From positions 13,636 to 77,635 of the forward strand of contig JAGZHZ010000012.1 in NCBI GenBank assembly GCA_018366495.1: a stretch of 64,000 bases of DNA. Reading direction: 5' to 3'. Made by a program: the position numbers and the translations under genes. Below, in pieces: positions 51,177 to 60,273 of this stretch; positions within the stretch are counted from its first letter, which is position 1, and each line of letters starts with the position of its first letter. The DNA is from Clostridiales bacterium (GTDB taxonomy: Bacteria > Bacillota > Clostridia > Lachnospirales > Lachnospiraceae). The notes under the pieces were generated by a model. That model saw only the letters and a program-made list of their open reading frames with translations, did no database searches and was not told where the DNA came from.

Positions 51177-52208
51177 TTAAGCTCTCTTCAAAGATACCTC
51201 AATCAGTTTTTCACACAGATCTGCATAGCTCATTCCGAGTACGGCAGCTTCCTGAGGCAGAAGGCTGGTCGGTGTCATGCCAGGCAGAGTATTCGCCTCA
51301 AGACAATACATTTTTCCCTCTTTATTCATCAGAAAATCCATTCTCGCATAGCTTTCCAGTTTCAGTGTATGATAAGCTTTCACGGCATATCCCTGCATCT
51401 CTTTCGTCTGTTCCTCTGTCAGAACTGCCGGACACGTCTCCACTGTACAGCCTGCCTGATATTTGTTGTGATAGTCATAAAATCCCTGAATCGGCGCAAT
51501 CTCAATCACCGGATATGCTTCTCCATCCACAACGCCGACAGAAAATTCACGTCCTGCGATATACTCCTCAATTACAACTTCTTCCTCATAGGAGAATGCC
51601 TCTTCCATCGCCTGCGAGAATTCCTCCTCTGTATTTACAATCGAAACGCCTACACTGGATCCTCCGCAGCTTGGTTTCACAACGCATGGCAGATGTATGC
51701 CATATTCTTCGGCGCTCTTTTTCTCTTCTGCTTTTACAGCGATCACACCTGTTGGTGTCGGAACGCCGCTCTTTGTGAAAAGCTGCTTTGAGAGTCCCTT
51801 ATCCATTGCAAGGGCGCTTCCCAGATATCCGCTGCCTGTATATGGGATGCCAAGCAGATCAAACGATGCCTGTACTTTTCCATTCTCGCCATTCTCACCA
51901 TGAAGCGCTAAAAATACAATATCAGCCGCCTGACATAATTTCAGAACATTCTCTCCGAAAAATTGTTTTCTGTTTTTCTTTTCTTCTTTTACAGTACCGT
52001 TAAATTTTTCTATGTAGTTTACAGCTTCCTCTATACTATACTCAGCTGGAAACGCATTTTCCCAGTCCACCTGTTTCATTCCGAAATAAACATCCAGCAG
52101 AATTGCCTGATGTCCTTTTTCACGCAGTGCCTCACATACTTTTTTTCCTGAGACAATCGAAACTTCTCTTTCTGTACTGATTCCTCCTGCTAAAACAACA
52201 ACTTTCAT
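51177..52208 (-). CDS. ddl: D-alanine--D-alanine ligase
   Basis: A 343-residue ATP-grasp enzyme. GGISTEREVSIVSG at the start, LHGENGENGKVQASFDLLGIPYTGSG, the ATP loop LPCVVKPSCGGSSVGV and CLEANTLPGMTPTSLLPQEA at the end match Ddl. The YTGSG motif points to D-Ala-D-Ala rather than D-Ala-D-Lac specificity; residues controlling this were judged by eye. Middle gene of ldt-ddl-murF. Confidence 0.95.
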   Translation of the reverse strand: MKVVVLAGGISTEREVSIVSGKKVCEALREKGHQAILLDVYFGMKQVDWENAFPAEYSIEEAVNYIEKFNGTVKEEKKNRKQFFGENVLKLCQAADIVFLALHGENGENGKVQASFDLLGIPYTGSGYLGSALAMDKGLSKQLFTKSGVPTPTGVIAVKAEEKKSAEEYGIHLPCVVKPSCGGSSVGVSIVNTEEEFSQAMEEAFSYEEEVVIEEYIAGREFSVGVVDGEAYPVIEIAPIQGFYDYHNKYQAGCTVETCPAVLTEEQTKEMQGYAVKAYHTLKLESYARMDFLMNKEGKMYCLEANTLPGMTPTSLLPQEAAVLGMSYADLCEKLIEVSLKRA

Positions 52209-52236
52209 TTTGTTTCTCCTTTATCCTTTCCTGGAA

Positions 52237-53604
52237 CTAATAGCAGACAACTGCTGTTCCCACTTCTATATTTTCAAAGATAATACCTGCCAGATCAATC
52301 GGTGTATTGATACATCCATGCGATCCCACCGTGAGATACAAATCTCCTCCAAATGCTGGCTGCCATGTGGCATCATGGATTCCCACTGCTCCGTCAAACG
52401 GCATCCAGTACGCAACAGGCGTTCTGTAGTCTTCTCCCACAAGAGTTGCATCTCTTTCTTTTCCTTGAATTTCAAAAACTCCGGTAGGGGACGCCATTCC
52501 TTTATTTGGATTTCCTGAGACAATGCCCGTTGAAACGAGCAGTTCTCCGTCCTTATAGAACCACATATGCTGTTCGTTGTAGCTGATTTCTACATAAGTA
52601 TCCCCTATATCATCTTCTCTTGTTCCATTTGCTTCCTTAATATATGCCGGAATACGTTCAACCGGCTGTCCTTCCTCAATAATTTTAATCAGCTCTTCTG
52701 TCTCTGTCTCCTCATCGAGCGACCAGCCATATCCGACTCTCGGCACCTGGATCGTCTCGCCGTAACTTGTGACAAAATCTCCGACGGTCTGCCAGGTATC
52801 ATATTTTTTACCTAATTCACGCATGTATTCACGCACTTTTTCACGATTCACTGTCACCTGATAATTTTCATCAATATCCAGCCACTGAACAATCGTATTT
52901 GTGTCCAGCAAAAGAGGTTCATTGTCTATCGTGTATTGTACCGATACATTTTCATATTTTTTCAGAGCGTCCCTCTTTTTTGTCAGATCTTCCATATCTG
53001 CTGTAAAGCCAGGGTCTATATAGCATCCGCTCTCTTCCAGATTTAATTCTTTTTGTCCCGTACGAATCGCATCAAACAAAGCCTGCTCAAATTTCTCTTT
53101 GTCGATCACTGTTCCCGGTTCTGCTTCCACAATCTCAAGTCCATTTCCATTATTGGCGATATGGGCATCTTTCGGCTGAACCATCTGTTCATCCTGCATA
53201 CAGCTTAAAGAATTCATTTTTTCTCTCAGCAGTGTCTCATCAAAAATCCCATTTGGCTGCATCTCATATGTATGCGGCATAACGTATGCCGGAAGCCATA
53301 AAAATGGCCGCTGCTCATCTTTTATCTGTTCCACGCTTCCGTCTGAAGAATAAGAAAAATTAATTTCAGATCCGGTAATCACTTCTTTGACATTTCCTCT
53401 CTCGATCAAAGTCAGCGAGTAGTCCTGCATCTCATTTGCAATGTCGGACTCTACCTCTGCCACTGTCTTCGATGAGTAATCCACATTGTTAATCACTGAT
53501 CCAGGAAGAAAACGATCTTGAAAATATAAGGTCATTCCCAGATAAATTAAAATCAGTACCCCGAAATAGATTGAAAACCCAATGATTAGTTTTTTCTTCT
53601 TCAT
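52237..53604 (-). CDS. L,D-transpeptidase with PG-binding (VanW-like) domains
   Basis: A 455-residue protein. One N-terminal membrane helix (LIIGFSIYFGVLILIYLGMTLYF) anchors two peptidoglycan-binding type 4 repeats (residues ~60-330). The C-terminal YkuD domain has SGNPNKGMASPTGVFEI, HDATWQPAFGG and the catalytic SHGCINTP. It makes 3-3 cross-links in the wall, which are insensitive to most penicillins. The ATG at 53604 has AAGGGG six bases upstream; the TTG two codons earlier is rejected. First gene of the cell-wall operon. Confidence 0.93.
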   Translation of the reverse strand: MKKKKLIIGFSIYFGVLILIYLGMTLYFQDRFLPGSVINNVDYSSKTVAEVESDIANEMQDYSLTLIERGNVKEVITGSEINFSYSSDGSVEQIKDEQRPFLWLPAYVMPHTYEMQPNGIFDETLLREKMNSLSCMQDEQMVQPKDAHIANNGNGLEIVEAEPGTVIDKEKFEQALFDAIRTGQKELNLEESGCYIDPGFTADMEDLTKKRDALKKYENVSVQYTIDNEPLLLDTNTIVQWLDIDENYQVTVNREKVREYMRELGKKYDTWQTVGDFVTSYGETIQVPRVGYGWSLDEETETEELIKIIEEGQPVERIPAYIKEANGTREDDIGDTYVEISYNEQHMWFYKDGELLVSTGIVSGNPNKGMASPTGVFEIQGKERDATLVGEDYRTPVAYWMPFDGAVGIHDATWQPAFGGDLYLTVGSHGCINTPIDLAGIIFENIEVGTAVVCY

Positions 53605-53785
53605 TTGCAACCCCTTATTTTTTTTATCTTGTTACCATAGTTCTATAGAAAATCTCTTCTTATTATTCCTGAAAGATACGATTTTCTTATTTATTGTAAC
53701 ATGGATCTTTTAAAAGTAAAGGTATCATTCATTTTCTCAAAAATTCTTAATATATGTAACAAAAAATTCTTTTTCTCACACGATC

Positions 53786-53825
53786 AAAAACGGCTGATCC
53801 GGTATCACCCGTCAGCCGTTTTTTC
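53786..53825. terminator. Terminator after the aminotransferase gene
   Basis: AAAAACGGCTGA pairs with TCAGCCGTTTTT across 14 bases. It lies at the end of the minus-strand aminotransferase and at the head of the ldt promoter region. Confidence 0.85.
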
Positions 53826-53843
53826 GTGTTATAAGACACTTTT

Positions 53844-55130
53844 TTATTTTGTCTCCAGAATTTTATCAATGCTTACTAATTTTACGCTCAATACAAAAAC
53901 TTCTGCTGCCATGGCAAGCTCTTCAGGTGTAGGAAAGGACGGTGCAATACGGATATTGCTGTCATCCGGATCTTTACCATACGGGAATGTCGCACCTGCA
54001 TTTGTCATCACAACGCCTGCTTCCTTTGCTTTGGCAACAATCGCCTTGGCACATCCTGGAAGAGCATCAAAGGAAATAAAATATCCTCCTCTTGGACGAA
54101 TCCAGTTTCCGATTCCAAGACCGCCCAGCTCTTTCTCCAGCACATCCAACACGGTCTCAAACTTCGGTCTTAAGATATCTGCGTGTTTTTTCATATGCTC
54201 TACCATTCCGTGAATATCTTTGTAAAAACGAACGTGGCGAAGCTGGTTTAATTTGTCATGACCGATCGTCTGAATCGTCATCTGCTTTCTGATATTGACC
54301 AGGTTATCTTTTGACGCTGCGATGGCTGCGATTCCAGATCCTGGAAAACTTACTTTAGAAGTAGAACAGAATTTATATACCATATCTGGATTTCCAGCTT
54401 TCTTGCACTCTAAAAGAATCTCTGGCAGATAATCCTGTTTGTCTTCGTATAAATGGTGAATTCCATATGCGTTATCCCAATAGATGCGGAAGTCCTTTGC
54501 AGCCGGCTGAAGCTGTGCAAATCTTCTGACCGTGTCATCAGAGTAAGTGATTCCCTGAGGATTTGAATATTTCGGAACACACCAGATTCCCTTAATACTT
54601 TCATCTTCTCTGACAAGTCTCTCTACCATATCCATATCCGGACCTGTAGGAGTCATCGGCACATTGATCATCTCAATTCCAAAATATTCGGTGATCGCAA
54701 AATGGCGGTCATATCCTGGAACCGGACACAAAAATTTAACTTTATCTAATTTAGCCCATGGTGTGCTTCCCATAACACCATGTGTCATAGAACGTGCTAC
54801 TGTGTCAAACATGACATTCAGGCTGGAATTTCCATAAATAATTACATTTTCCGCCGAAACCTCCATCATATCAGCAAGAAGCTGTTTTGCCTCCCGAATG
54901 CCATCCAGCACACCGTAGTTTCGACAGTCAATTCCTTCCTCACATTTCAGGTTTGAACTGCTGTTCAGTACATCCATCATTTCCATACTGAGATCCAGCT
55001 GGGCTGCAGATGGCTTTCCACGAGACATATCTAATTTTAAGCCCTTCGCCTTTACTTCTTCAAAACGCGCTTCTAATTCGCTTTTCTCCTGCTGCAATTC
55101 TTCTCTGCTCATTTCACTATACGTCGGCAT
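53844..55130 (-). CDS. PLP-dependent aminotransferase, aspartate class Ic type
   Basis: A 428-residue fold-type I aminotransferase. GKPSAAQLDLSMEM, NYGVLDGIREAKQLLADMM, IYGNSSLNVMFDT, CPVPGYDRHFAITEYFG, WCVPKYSNPQG and the PLP-Lys motif FCSTSKVSFPGSG are visible. This group (Aminotran_MocR, PF12897) has been characterised as a class of bacterial aspartate aminotransferase. It likely links oxaloacetate and glutamate pools, though family annotation varies. Single gene with its own terminator. Confidence 0.88.
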   Translation of the reverse strand: MPTYSEMSREELQQEKSELEARFEEVKAKGLKLDMSRGKPSAAQLDLSMEMMDVLNSSSNLKCEEGIDCRNYGVLDGIREAKQLLADMMEVSAENVIIYGNSSLNVMFDTVARSMTHGVMGSTPWAKLDKVKFLCPVPGYDRHFAITEYFGIEMINVPMTPTGPDMDMVERLVREDESIKGIWCVPKYSNPQGITYSDDTVRRFAQLQPAAKDFRIYWDNAYGIHHLYEDKQDYLPEILLECKKAGNPDMVYKFCSTSKVSFPGSGIAAIAASKDNLVNIRKQMTIQTIGHDKLNQLRHVRFYKDIHGMVEHMKKHADILRPKFETVLDVLEKELGGLGIGNWIRPRGGYFISFDALPGCAKAIVAKAKEAGVVMTNAGATFPYGKDPDDSNIRIAPSFPTPEELAMAAEVFVLSVKLVSIDKILETK

Positions 55131-55266
55131 ATCAATCCAATCCTCCTGAATGTCTTTTTCTCAAATACATTTGTGCGTCTCACAAACATATTTGTTTGCT
55201 ATCTGTTATTGTATTACTGTGTCTTGGATTCGTCAAGTATTTCACAGGATTTTTTCTATTTTTTTA

Positions 55267-55647
55267 TCAAAATTCCCCCCTATATCTGTCTTGATACTGT
55301 GCCAGACGCACTGCATCTTCGATCTCCAGATCCCGCTCTCCGGCCAGTGATTCCAGATGATGACGAAATTCATGGCGGATTGTATGATCGAGCTGGCGTC
55401 TCCAGACTTCTTCCGGCGCATTTCCATACACTTGCAGAAAAGACCCATAATATAACACAATATATCTTCCAAAATAATAGTCCCTGTGATATTCTCCCAT
55501 GATCACAAGTTCATCTCCTACACTTTTGGGATGTACTTTTCTGTTCGGATCAGCCTGAACGCCTCCATTTAGTTCTTTGAAAAAAGATGCCGGCAGTTCA
55601 GCATTGATTTCTTCCGCAATCTGGCAAAATTGATCAAAATCAACCAT
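55267..55647 (-). CDS. Minimal zincin metallopeptidase (PF06262 family)
   Basis: A 126-residue protein with one HExxH motif (RHEFRHHLESLAGERDLEIED) near residue 92. It is too small for a typical peptidase and matches the minimal zincin family seen in actinobacteria and Firmicutes. GGGG lies seven bases before the ATG at 55647. It is 25 bp behind the cysE gene. No signal peptide. Substrate unknown. Confidence 0.8.
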   Translation of the reverse strand: MVDFDQFCQIAEEINAELPASFFKELNGGVQADPNRKVHPKSVGDELVIMGEYHRDYYFGRYIVLYYGSFLQVYGNAPEEVWRRQLDHTIRHEFRHHLESLAGERDLEIEDAVRLAQYQDRYRGEF

Positions 55648-55671
55648 GCGCACCCCCTCTTTCGTCTTCTG

Positions 55672-56619
55672 TTACTCCTTCTCGTTCTTCCAGAAACCTT
55701 CCTGTCCAAGCTCTGCCATCTGTACTCTTCCCTTAAATAGAAGTTCCGGATTTTTTATGCTGACTCTTGTCTGATCTGGAACAGAAGAAGTAATGAATGC
55801 GTTACTTCCTATCACGGCGCCTTCTCCTACTCTCGTTTCTCCTCCCAAAATAGAAGCGCCTGAATAGACAGTTACATTATCCTCAATTGTCGGATGACGT
55901 TTCTTGCTGCGCAACTTCTGACCGCCTCTTGTCGAGAGCGCTCCGAGCGTTACGCCCTGATAAATTTTTACATAGTCTCCAATCACGGTCGTCTCACCGA
56001 TTACAACACCTGTTCCATGGTCAATAAAGAAATATTTCCCGATTGTGGCTCCTGGGTGAATATCGATTCCCGTTCTATTATGAGCGTGTTCCGTCATAAT
56101 ACGCGGAATCAGCGGCACTCCTGACAGATACAGTTCGTGCGCAATACGGTAAACTGTGATTGCATAAAATCCAGGATATGACACAATAATTTCATCTGTA
56201 TTATACGCAGCCGGATCTCCATCGTATGCAGCCTGCACGTCCGTAGCCAGAATGTCGCGAAGCTGAGGAATTTTTTTTAAAAACTGCCCTACAATCTCTT
56301 CTGCCTCGTCCTCTATAGTTTCCAGTTTGATTTTATCCCCGCTGATCCGGTGCTGAAGCGCCCGCACTACCTCTTTTTTCAGCCGATACTGAATCTCTTC
56401 CAGCAGTTCGCCAACATGGTATTCCACAGAACAGCTTTTTAAATTGCGCATCTCAAAATATCCCGGAAATAAGACATATCGTATCGCGTCAATCAGTTCT
56501 ACGATCGTCTTCCGATTCAGCCGGTTTGTTGAGTCAATGTTGCAGATGATGTCATGCTGTTCATAACTTTCTAAGATGGATTTGACCATTTCTGATAATT
56601 CTTCTTTTTTTTCTTTCAT
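55672..56619 (-). CDS. cysE: Serine O-acetyltransferase, EpsC/CysE type
   Basis: A 315-residue enzyme making O-acetylserine for cysteine synthesis. A long helical N-terminal part leads into a left-handed beta-helix with hexapeptide repeats. PLIPRIMTEHAHNRTGIDIHPGATIGKYFFIDHGTGVVIGETTVIGDYVKIYQGVTLGALS and SGASILGGETRVGEGAVIGSNAF are the SAT signature. No CysK lies nearby. It is the first gene of a cysE-zincin pair. Confidence 0.93.
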   Translation of the reverse strand: MKEKKEELSEMVKSILESYEQHDIICNIDSTNRLNRKTIVELIDAIRYVLFPGYFEMRNLKSCSVEYHVGELLEEIQYRLKKEVVRALQHRISGDKIKLETIEDEAEEIVGQFLKKIPQLRDILATDVQAAYDGDPAAYNTDEIIVSYPGFYAITVYRIAHELYLSGVPLIPRIMTEHAHNRTGIDIHPGATIGKYFFIDHGTGVVIGETTVIGDYVKIYQGVTLGALSTRGGQKLRSKKRHPTIEDNVTVYSGASILGGETRVGEGAVIGSNAFITSSVPDQTRVSIKNPELLFKGRVQMAELGQEGFWKNEKE

Positions 56620-56774
56620 GTGTCCCTCCCTGATTCTGTCTTTTATAGAAAATCTTCTCTTGTCTGCAATGCTCTGCTCGCTCAGAAAAGATCTTCTTTT
56701 TTTATATTTGTATAAAATATGATTTCTTTTTTCTTTTGTGTCTTCTTTCTTTTTGTAACTTTCTTTGTTATCCC

Positions 56775-57221
56775 TTACCTCACCAGACCTGCCAGCTTTA
56801 TTGCCGTCTCTACTGCTTCCTGAAGACCTTGAATCAGTGTTTGAAATTTTTCCAGATCCAAAGCTTCAATGTTTTGGCTTAAAGTATTCAGATTATTTAC
56901 CAGATTCTCCATATCAAGCTTCTCAATCTCTTCTGATGCTGGTTTTAAATTTTCTAAAATCTCCTCTGCCTGCTGCATTACCTGATCTGTCTGATTGCTG
57001 GCGCTCTGTATGCTCGTCATCGTCTCATCTGCCTTCTGTCCCAATGCAGAAAGTGATTCTGATACCGTCTGCACTTTTGGATATCCGAGGAAGATAACTG
57101 CCCCAATACCCATAATCACCAGCAGCAAAACTGCCATGACCACACGCATACAGTTGAGCTGGCTTTTCAGATATTTGTTCTGCTTTCTGATCTCCTCAAG
57201 CAAATCATCCTTTTCTTCCAT
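56775..57221 (-). CDS. Membrane-anchored coiled-coil protein of unknown function
   Basis: A 148-residue protein. A basic N-terminal part and one membrane helix (VVMAVLLLVIMGIGAVIFLG, about residues 25-45) precede a long Gln/Asn/Glu-rich heptad pattern (VSESLSALGQKADETMTSIQSASNQTDQVMQQAEEILENL) like DUF948 or the helical arm of chemoreceptors. The ATG at 57221 is preferred because AAGGAG lies 12 bases upstream. It lies between the tRNA thiolase and cysE genes; the true role is not known. Confidence 0.65.
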   Translation of the reverse strand: MEEKDDLLEEIRKQNKYLKSQLNCMRVVMAVLLLVIMGIGAVIFLGYPKVQTVSESLSALGQKADETMTSIQSASNQTDQVMQQAEEILENLKPASEEIEKLDMENLVNNLNTLSQNIEALDLEKFQTLIQGLQEAVETAIKLAGLVR

Positions 57222-57298
57222 ATTAAAATTATACTCCTTTTCTTTTTTTGTGAGTTTATTATAATACACATGATTCTGAAAAAAAAGGGGGGCTTTTC

Positions 57299-58012
57299 TC
57301 AAATCCAATCTTCAATCTTTCCATTGACAATCGCAGAGAACATCCGCTCGGAAGCGCCCGGATACTTTCGATTAATTTCTTTTATTAAAATTTTGATCTC
57401 TTCTCTCTTTGTCTTTCCATCCGCCGGACATGGATTTTTCAGCACAGGCAGTTTTTGCTTATTCTGAAATCCTTTCACTTGTGCCTCATTCACAAGCATC
57501 AAAGGTCTGATGACAGTCAGACCGCTATCTTCCATCTTCGTGACAGGAGGAAACGCGTAGAACCGACTTTGAAAAATTAAATTCATCATCATAGTCTCTG
57601 TAAAATCATCTTTGTGATGCGCATATGCAATCTTATTGCATCCCAGTTCCAACGCTTTCTGGCCTAATGCGCCTTTTCGCATTTTGGCGCACAGAGAACA
57701 CGGATTTGACTCTTTTCTCTGTCTCATCACAATGTCTCCGATCTGCGTATCCACGCGGTAAAATGGAACATTCCACTTTTCGCATAATCGTCTCATCCCA
57801 TCGTCTTGAACATTTCCATATCCAAGATCTATATAAATTGCGCAGAGTCGAAATTTTTTCGGATAAAACCTGGAAATTCCAGAAAGTGCACATAAGAGCG
57901 CCAGGCTGTCCTTTCCTCCTGACAGCCCCAAAGCTACATGGTCGCCCTCCTCAATCATCTCATACCGGTCCAGCGCCTGCCGCACCAGACTCATCATTCT
58001 CTGTAAATCCAT
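57299..58012 (-). CDS. TtcA-like tRNA thiolation ATPase
   Basis: A 237-residue N-type ATP pyrophosphatase. The PP-loop GLSGGKDSLALL is at about residues 29-40, with CSLCAKMRKGAL as the CxxC cluster site and AYAHHKDDFTETMMMNL following. It is shorter than E. coli TtcA and closest to the TtcA/TtuA-like group that thiolates tRNA cytidine or uridine using an iron-sulfur cluster. The tRNA position is inferred from family only. It starts 86 bp after the methionine aminopeptidase gene. Confidence 0.82.
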   Translation of the reverse strand: MDLQRMMSLVRQALDRYEMIEEGDHVALGLSGGKDSLALLCALSGISRFYPKKFRLCAIYIDLGYGNVQDDGMRRLCEKWNVPFYRVDTQIGDIVMRQRKESNPCSLCAKMRKGALGQKALELGCNKIAYAHHKDDFTETMMMNLIFQSRFYAFPPVTKMEDSGLTVIRPLMLVNEAQVKGFQNKQKLPVLKNPCPADGKTKREEIKILIKEINRKYPGASERMFSAIVNGKIEDWI

Positions 58013-58035
58013 CTTATTCTGTTCTTCCTTTTCTG

Positions 58036-58080
58036 TTCTTACAGCACAGGCTGCGGAATAAAAATCCCGCAGCCTGTATT
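58036..58080. terminator. Hairpin between map and the TtcA-like gene
   Basis: CAGGCTGCGG pairs with CCGCAGCCTG around a 10-base loop. The T-rich tail is on the plus strand (TATTTTATTT), while both flanking genes are on the minus strand, so on the coding strand this is at most a weak attenuator. Confidence 0.4.
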
Positions 58081-58097
58081 TTATTTACCATTTCTGT

Positions 58098-58973
58098 TTA
58101 CCATGCAAGCACTTCATATCCATTTTCCGTGACTAAAACCATAATCTCCCACTGTGCTGACATTGAATCATCTTCTGTATAGATTGTCCATCCGTTTTCT
58201 TCATCTTCATAAATTTCATTTGTTCCTGCATTAATCATCGGTTCAATCGTAAAGACCATACCTGGAACTAAGACCATTCCGGTGCCTTTTTCTGTCACAT
58301 ATCCAACCCACGGATCTTCATGAAATTCCAGTCCGATTCCATGACCTCCGATTTCTTCCACTACAGAGTATCCGTTTTTCTTGGCATGGTCACAGATTAC
58401 AGCGCCGATATCCCCCAGAAATCCCCACGGTTTTACCTGCTTCAGCCCCAGCTCCACACATTCTTTCACAACGTCAACCAGCTTTCGATTTTCCGGGCTG
58501 ACATTGCCGATGCAGAACATTCTGGATGAATCTGAAAAATATCCATGATAGATCGTTGAGACATCCACGTTGATGATGTCCCCGTCCTGCAGCACTACAT
58601 TTTTTGAAGGAATTCCGTGACACACTTCATTATTAATGGAAGTACATACACTCTTCGGGAATCCGTCATAATTGAGCGGCGCCGGTATTCCTCCTGACTC
58701 GGTCGTAATCTGATACACCCACTGGTCAATCTCTTCCGTCGTGATCCCTGCTCTGATATGTTCCTGCACATAGTCCAGAACTTTTACATTGATCTCACTG
58801 CTCTTCCTCATTCCTTCGATCTGTTCCGACGTCTTTAAAAGCTTTCTGGGCGGTACCAGATATCCCTGAGATTCCAGACGTGCCATTTTCTCATCCTGAG
58901 ATTCATGACATATTTTATATTTTTTTCCGCTTCCGCACCAGCACGGATCGTTTCTTCCCAGTTTTTTTTCCAT
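58098..58973 (-). CDS. map: Methionine aminopeptidase type I with N-terminal SEC-C zinc motif
   Basis: A 291-residue enzyme. Residues ~1-25 hold the SEC-C zinc motif (GRNDPCWCGSGKKYKICH), then the type I catalytic domain: VCHGIPSKNVVLQDGDIINVDV (metal Asp), GHGIGLEFHEDPWVG (His), GMVFTIEPM (Glu) and a final Glu in SAQWEIMVLV. It removes the initiator Met from nascent proteins; the SEC-C part probably helps ribosome docking. The ATG at 58973 has AAGGGG seven bases upstream, so the earlier ATG is rejected. Confidence 0.93.
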   Translation of the reverse strand: MEKKLGRNDPCWCGSGKKYKICHESQDEKMARLESQGYLVPPRKLLKTSEQIEGMRKSSEINVKVLDYVQEHIRAGITTEEIDQWVYQITTESGGIPAPLNYDGFPKSVCTSINNEVCHGIPSKNVVLQDGDIINVDVSTIYHGYFSDSSRMFCIGNVSPENRKLVDVVKECVELGLKQVKPWGFLGDIGAVICDHAKKNGYSVVEEIGGHGIGLEFHEDPWVGYVTEKGTGMVLVPGMVFTIEPMINAGTNEIYEDEENGWTIYTEDDSMSAQWEIMVLVTENGYEVLAW

Positions 58974-59066
58974 AATCATGCCCCTTTATATACGCTAAGG
59001 ATTTTATTTTTCTTATCCTTGCATTTCTCATTATAGCACTGATTTTCTGAAATACAAATTTTTCTG

Positions 59067-59759
59067 TCATATCAGATTTGCAAAAAAAGAAGCGCCGATT
59101 ACCGTAATTAATCCTGACACTGCAATGGCCAGACTGCTCATCGCCCCTTCCACTTCTCCTAATTCCATTGCTTTGGCTGTTCCGACGGCATGGGCGGATG
59201 TTCCAAGGGCAAGTCCCTTGGCAATCGGGTCATCAATTTTAAAAATTTTATATACAATCTCTGCAATCATATTTCCAAGAACTCCGGTGATAATGATAAC
59301 TGCGACAGTGATTGTCACTATTCCTCCCAACTCTTCGGATACTCCCATTCCAATCGCTGTTGTGATTGATTTTGGCAACAACGTCACATAATGTTCATGA
59401 GAAAGCCCAAACAGCTTAGCCAGAAGAAAAACGCTGACAAGACTCGCCGCAACTCCAGATAAAATTCCTCCCAGCACAGCTTTTAAGTTTTTCTTTAAAA
59501 GCCCCATCTGTTGATACAGCGGTACCGCTAAACATACGGTCGCCGGAGTCAGCAGATAGCTGATATATTTGCCGCCTTCCTCATACTGCTCATAGTCAAT
59601 CTGAAAGACGGTCAGAATGCCCATTACACAGATAATTGCAATCAGAAGCGGATTGAACAATGCCATCTTAAATTTCTTTTTTAAAATCAATCCCAATTCA
59701 TACGCTAAGAAACTGATCACCGCGCCAAAAAAGATCGTATTCTCTAATAAACTTTTCAT
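59067..59759 (-). CDS. lrgB: LrgB/CidB family membrane protein
   Basis: A 230-residue membrane protein with about seven hydrophobic segments. It includes CLAVPLYQQMGLLKKN, LPKSITTAIGMGVSEELGG and GLALGTSAHAVGTAKAMELGEVEGAMSSLAI, which are LrgB hallmarks. The ATG overlaps the lrgA stop by four bases. The pair is linked to control of murein hydrolase activity or to export of small metabolites such as pyruvate. No LytSR-type kinase pair is adjacent. Confidence 0.93.
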   Translation of the reverse strand: MKSLLENTIFFGAVISFLAYELGLILKKKFKMALFNPLLIAIICVMGILTVFQIDYEQYEEGGKYISYLLTPATVCLAVPLYQQMGLLKKNLKAVLGGILSGVAASLVSVFLLAKLFGLSHEHYVTLLPKSITTAIGMGVSEELGGIVTITVAVIIITGVLGNMIAEIVYKIFKIDDPIAKGLALGTSAHAVGTAKAMELGEVEGAMSSLAIAVSGLITVIGASFFANLI

Positions 59760-60172
59760 TTTCTTCCTCCTGCTGCCGCTTCCTCTTTATACTGCCCTGC
59801 TGCCATTTCTCGATCCGCTTTCCTGTTCTTGCCTGAGCGAATCATTTTCTGAGTTACTTTCCCTGTGACCACCATGACAAAGACGGTCGTCACAAAAGTG
59901 ATCACAGCTACCGGTATAAAGACTGGTTTTAATGCATCCCATGACGTCAGCAGTCCCACGCCTGCCGGAATAAACATTACAGGCATAATCTCAATTAAAA
60001 ACTCAGATGCTTCTTTTACCTGATCGACCTTTAAAATATGGCTCTGCAGCAAAAGAAGCATGAGTACCAGTCCATATACGCTCGCAGGGATCGGCAGCGG
60101 TATAAACTCGTGAAGAATTTCTCCCAGAAATGAGAGAAACAAAATAATGCTGAACTGTTTTAGAAATCTCAT
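59756..60172 (-). CDS. lrgA: LrgA/CidA holin-like protein
   Basis: A 138-residue protein with four predicted membrane helices (FSIILFLSFLGEILHEFIP, ASVYGLVLMLLLLQSHIL, LIEIMPVMFIPAGVGLL and AVITFVTTVFVMVVTG) and the family motif IPASVYGL. The ATG at 60172 has AAGGAG about eight bases upstream, so the 21-residue extension is dropped. It is co-transcribed with lrgB. Confidence 0.92.
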   Translation of the reverse strand: MRFLKQFSIILFLSFLGEILHEFIPLPIPASVYGLVLMLLLLQSHILKVDQVKEASEFLIEIMPVMFIPAGVGLLTSWDALKPVFIPVAVITFVTTVFVMVVTGKVTQKMIRSGKNRKADREMAAGQYKEEAAAGGRK

Positions 60173-60273
60173 ATTCTCTCTCCTTTCAACTGGTATATCC
60201 AGCCGAATTATAGAAAGAACATCTCTTTTTGTCAAGATGTTCTTTTGAAAAGAAAAAGATTCGATTGTTTCTA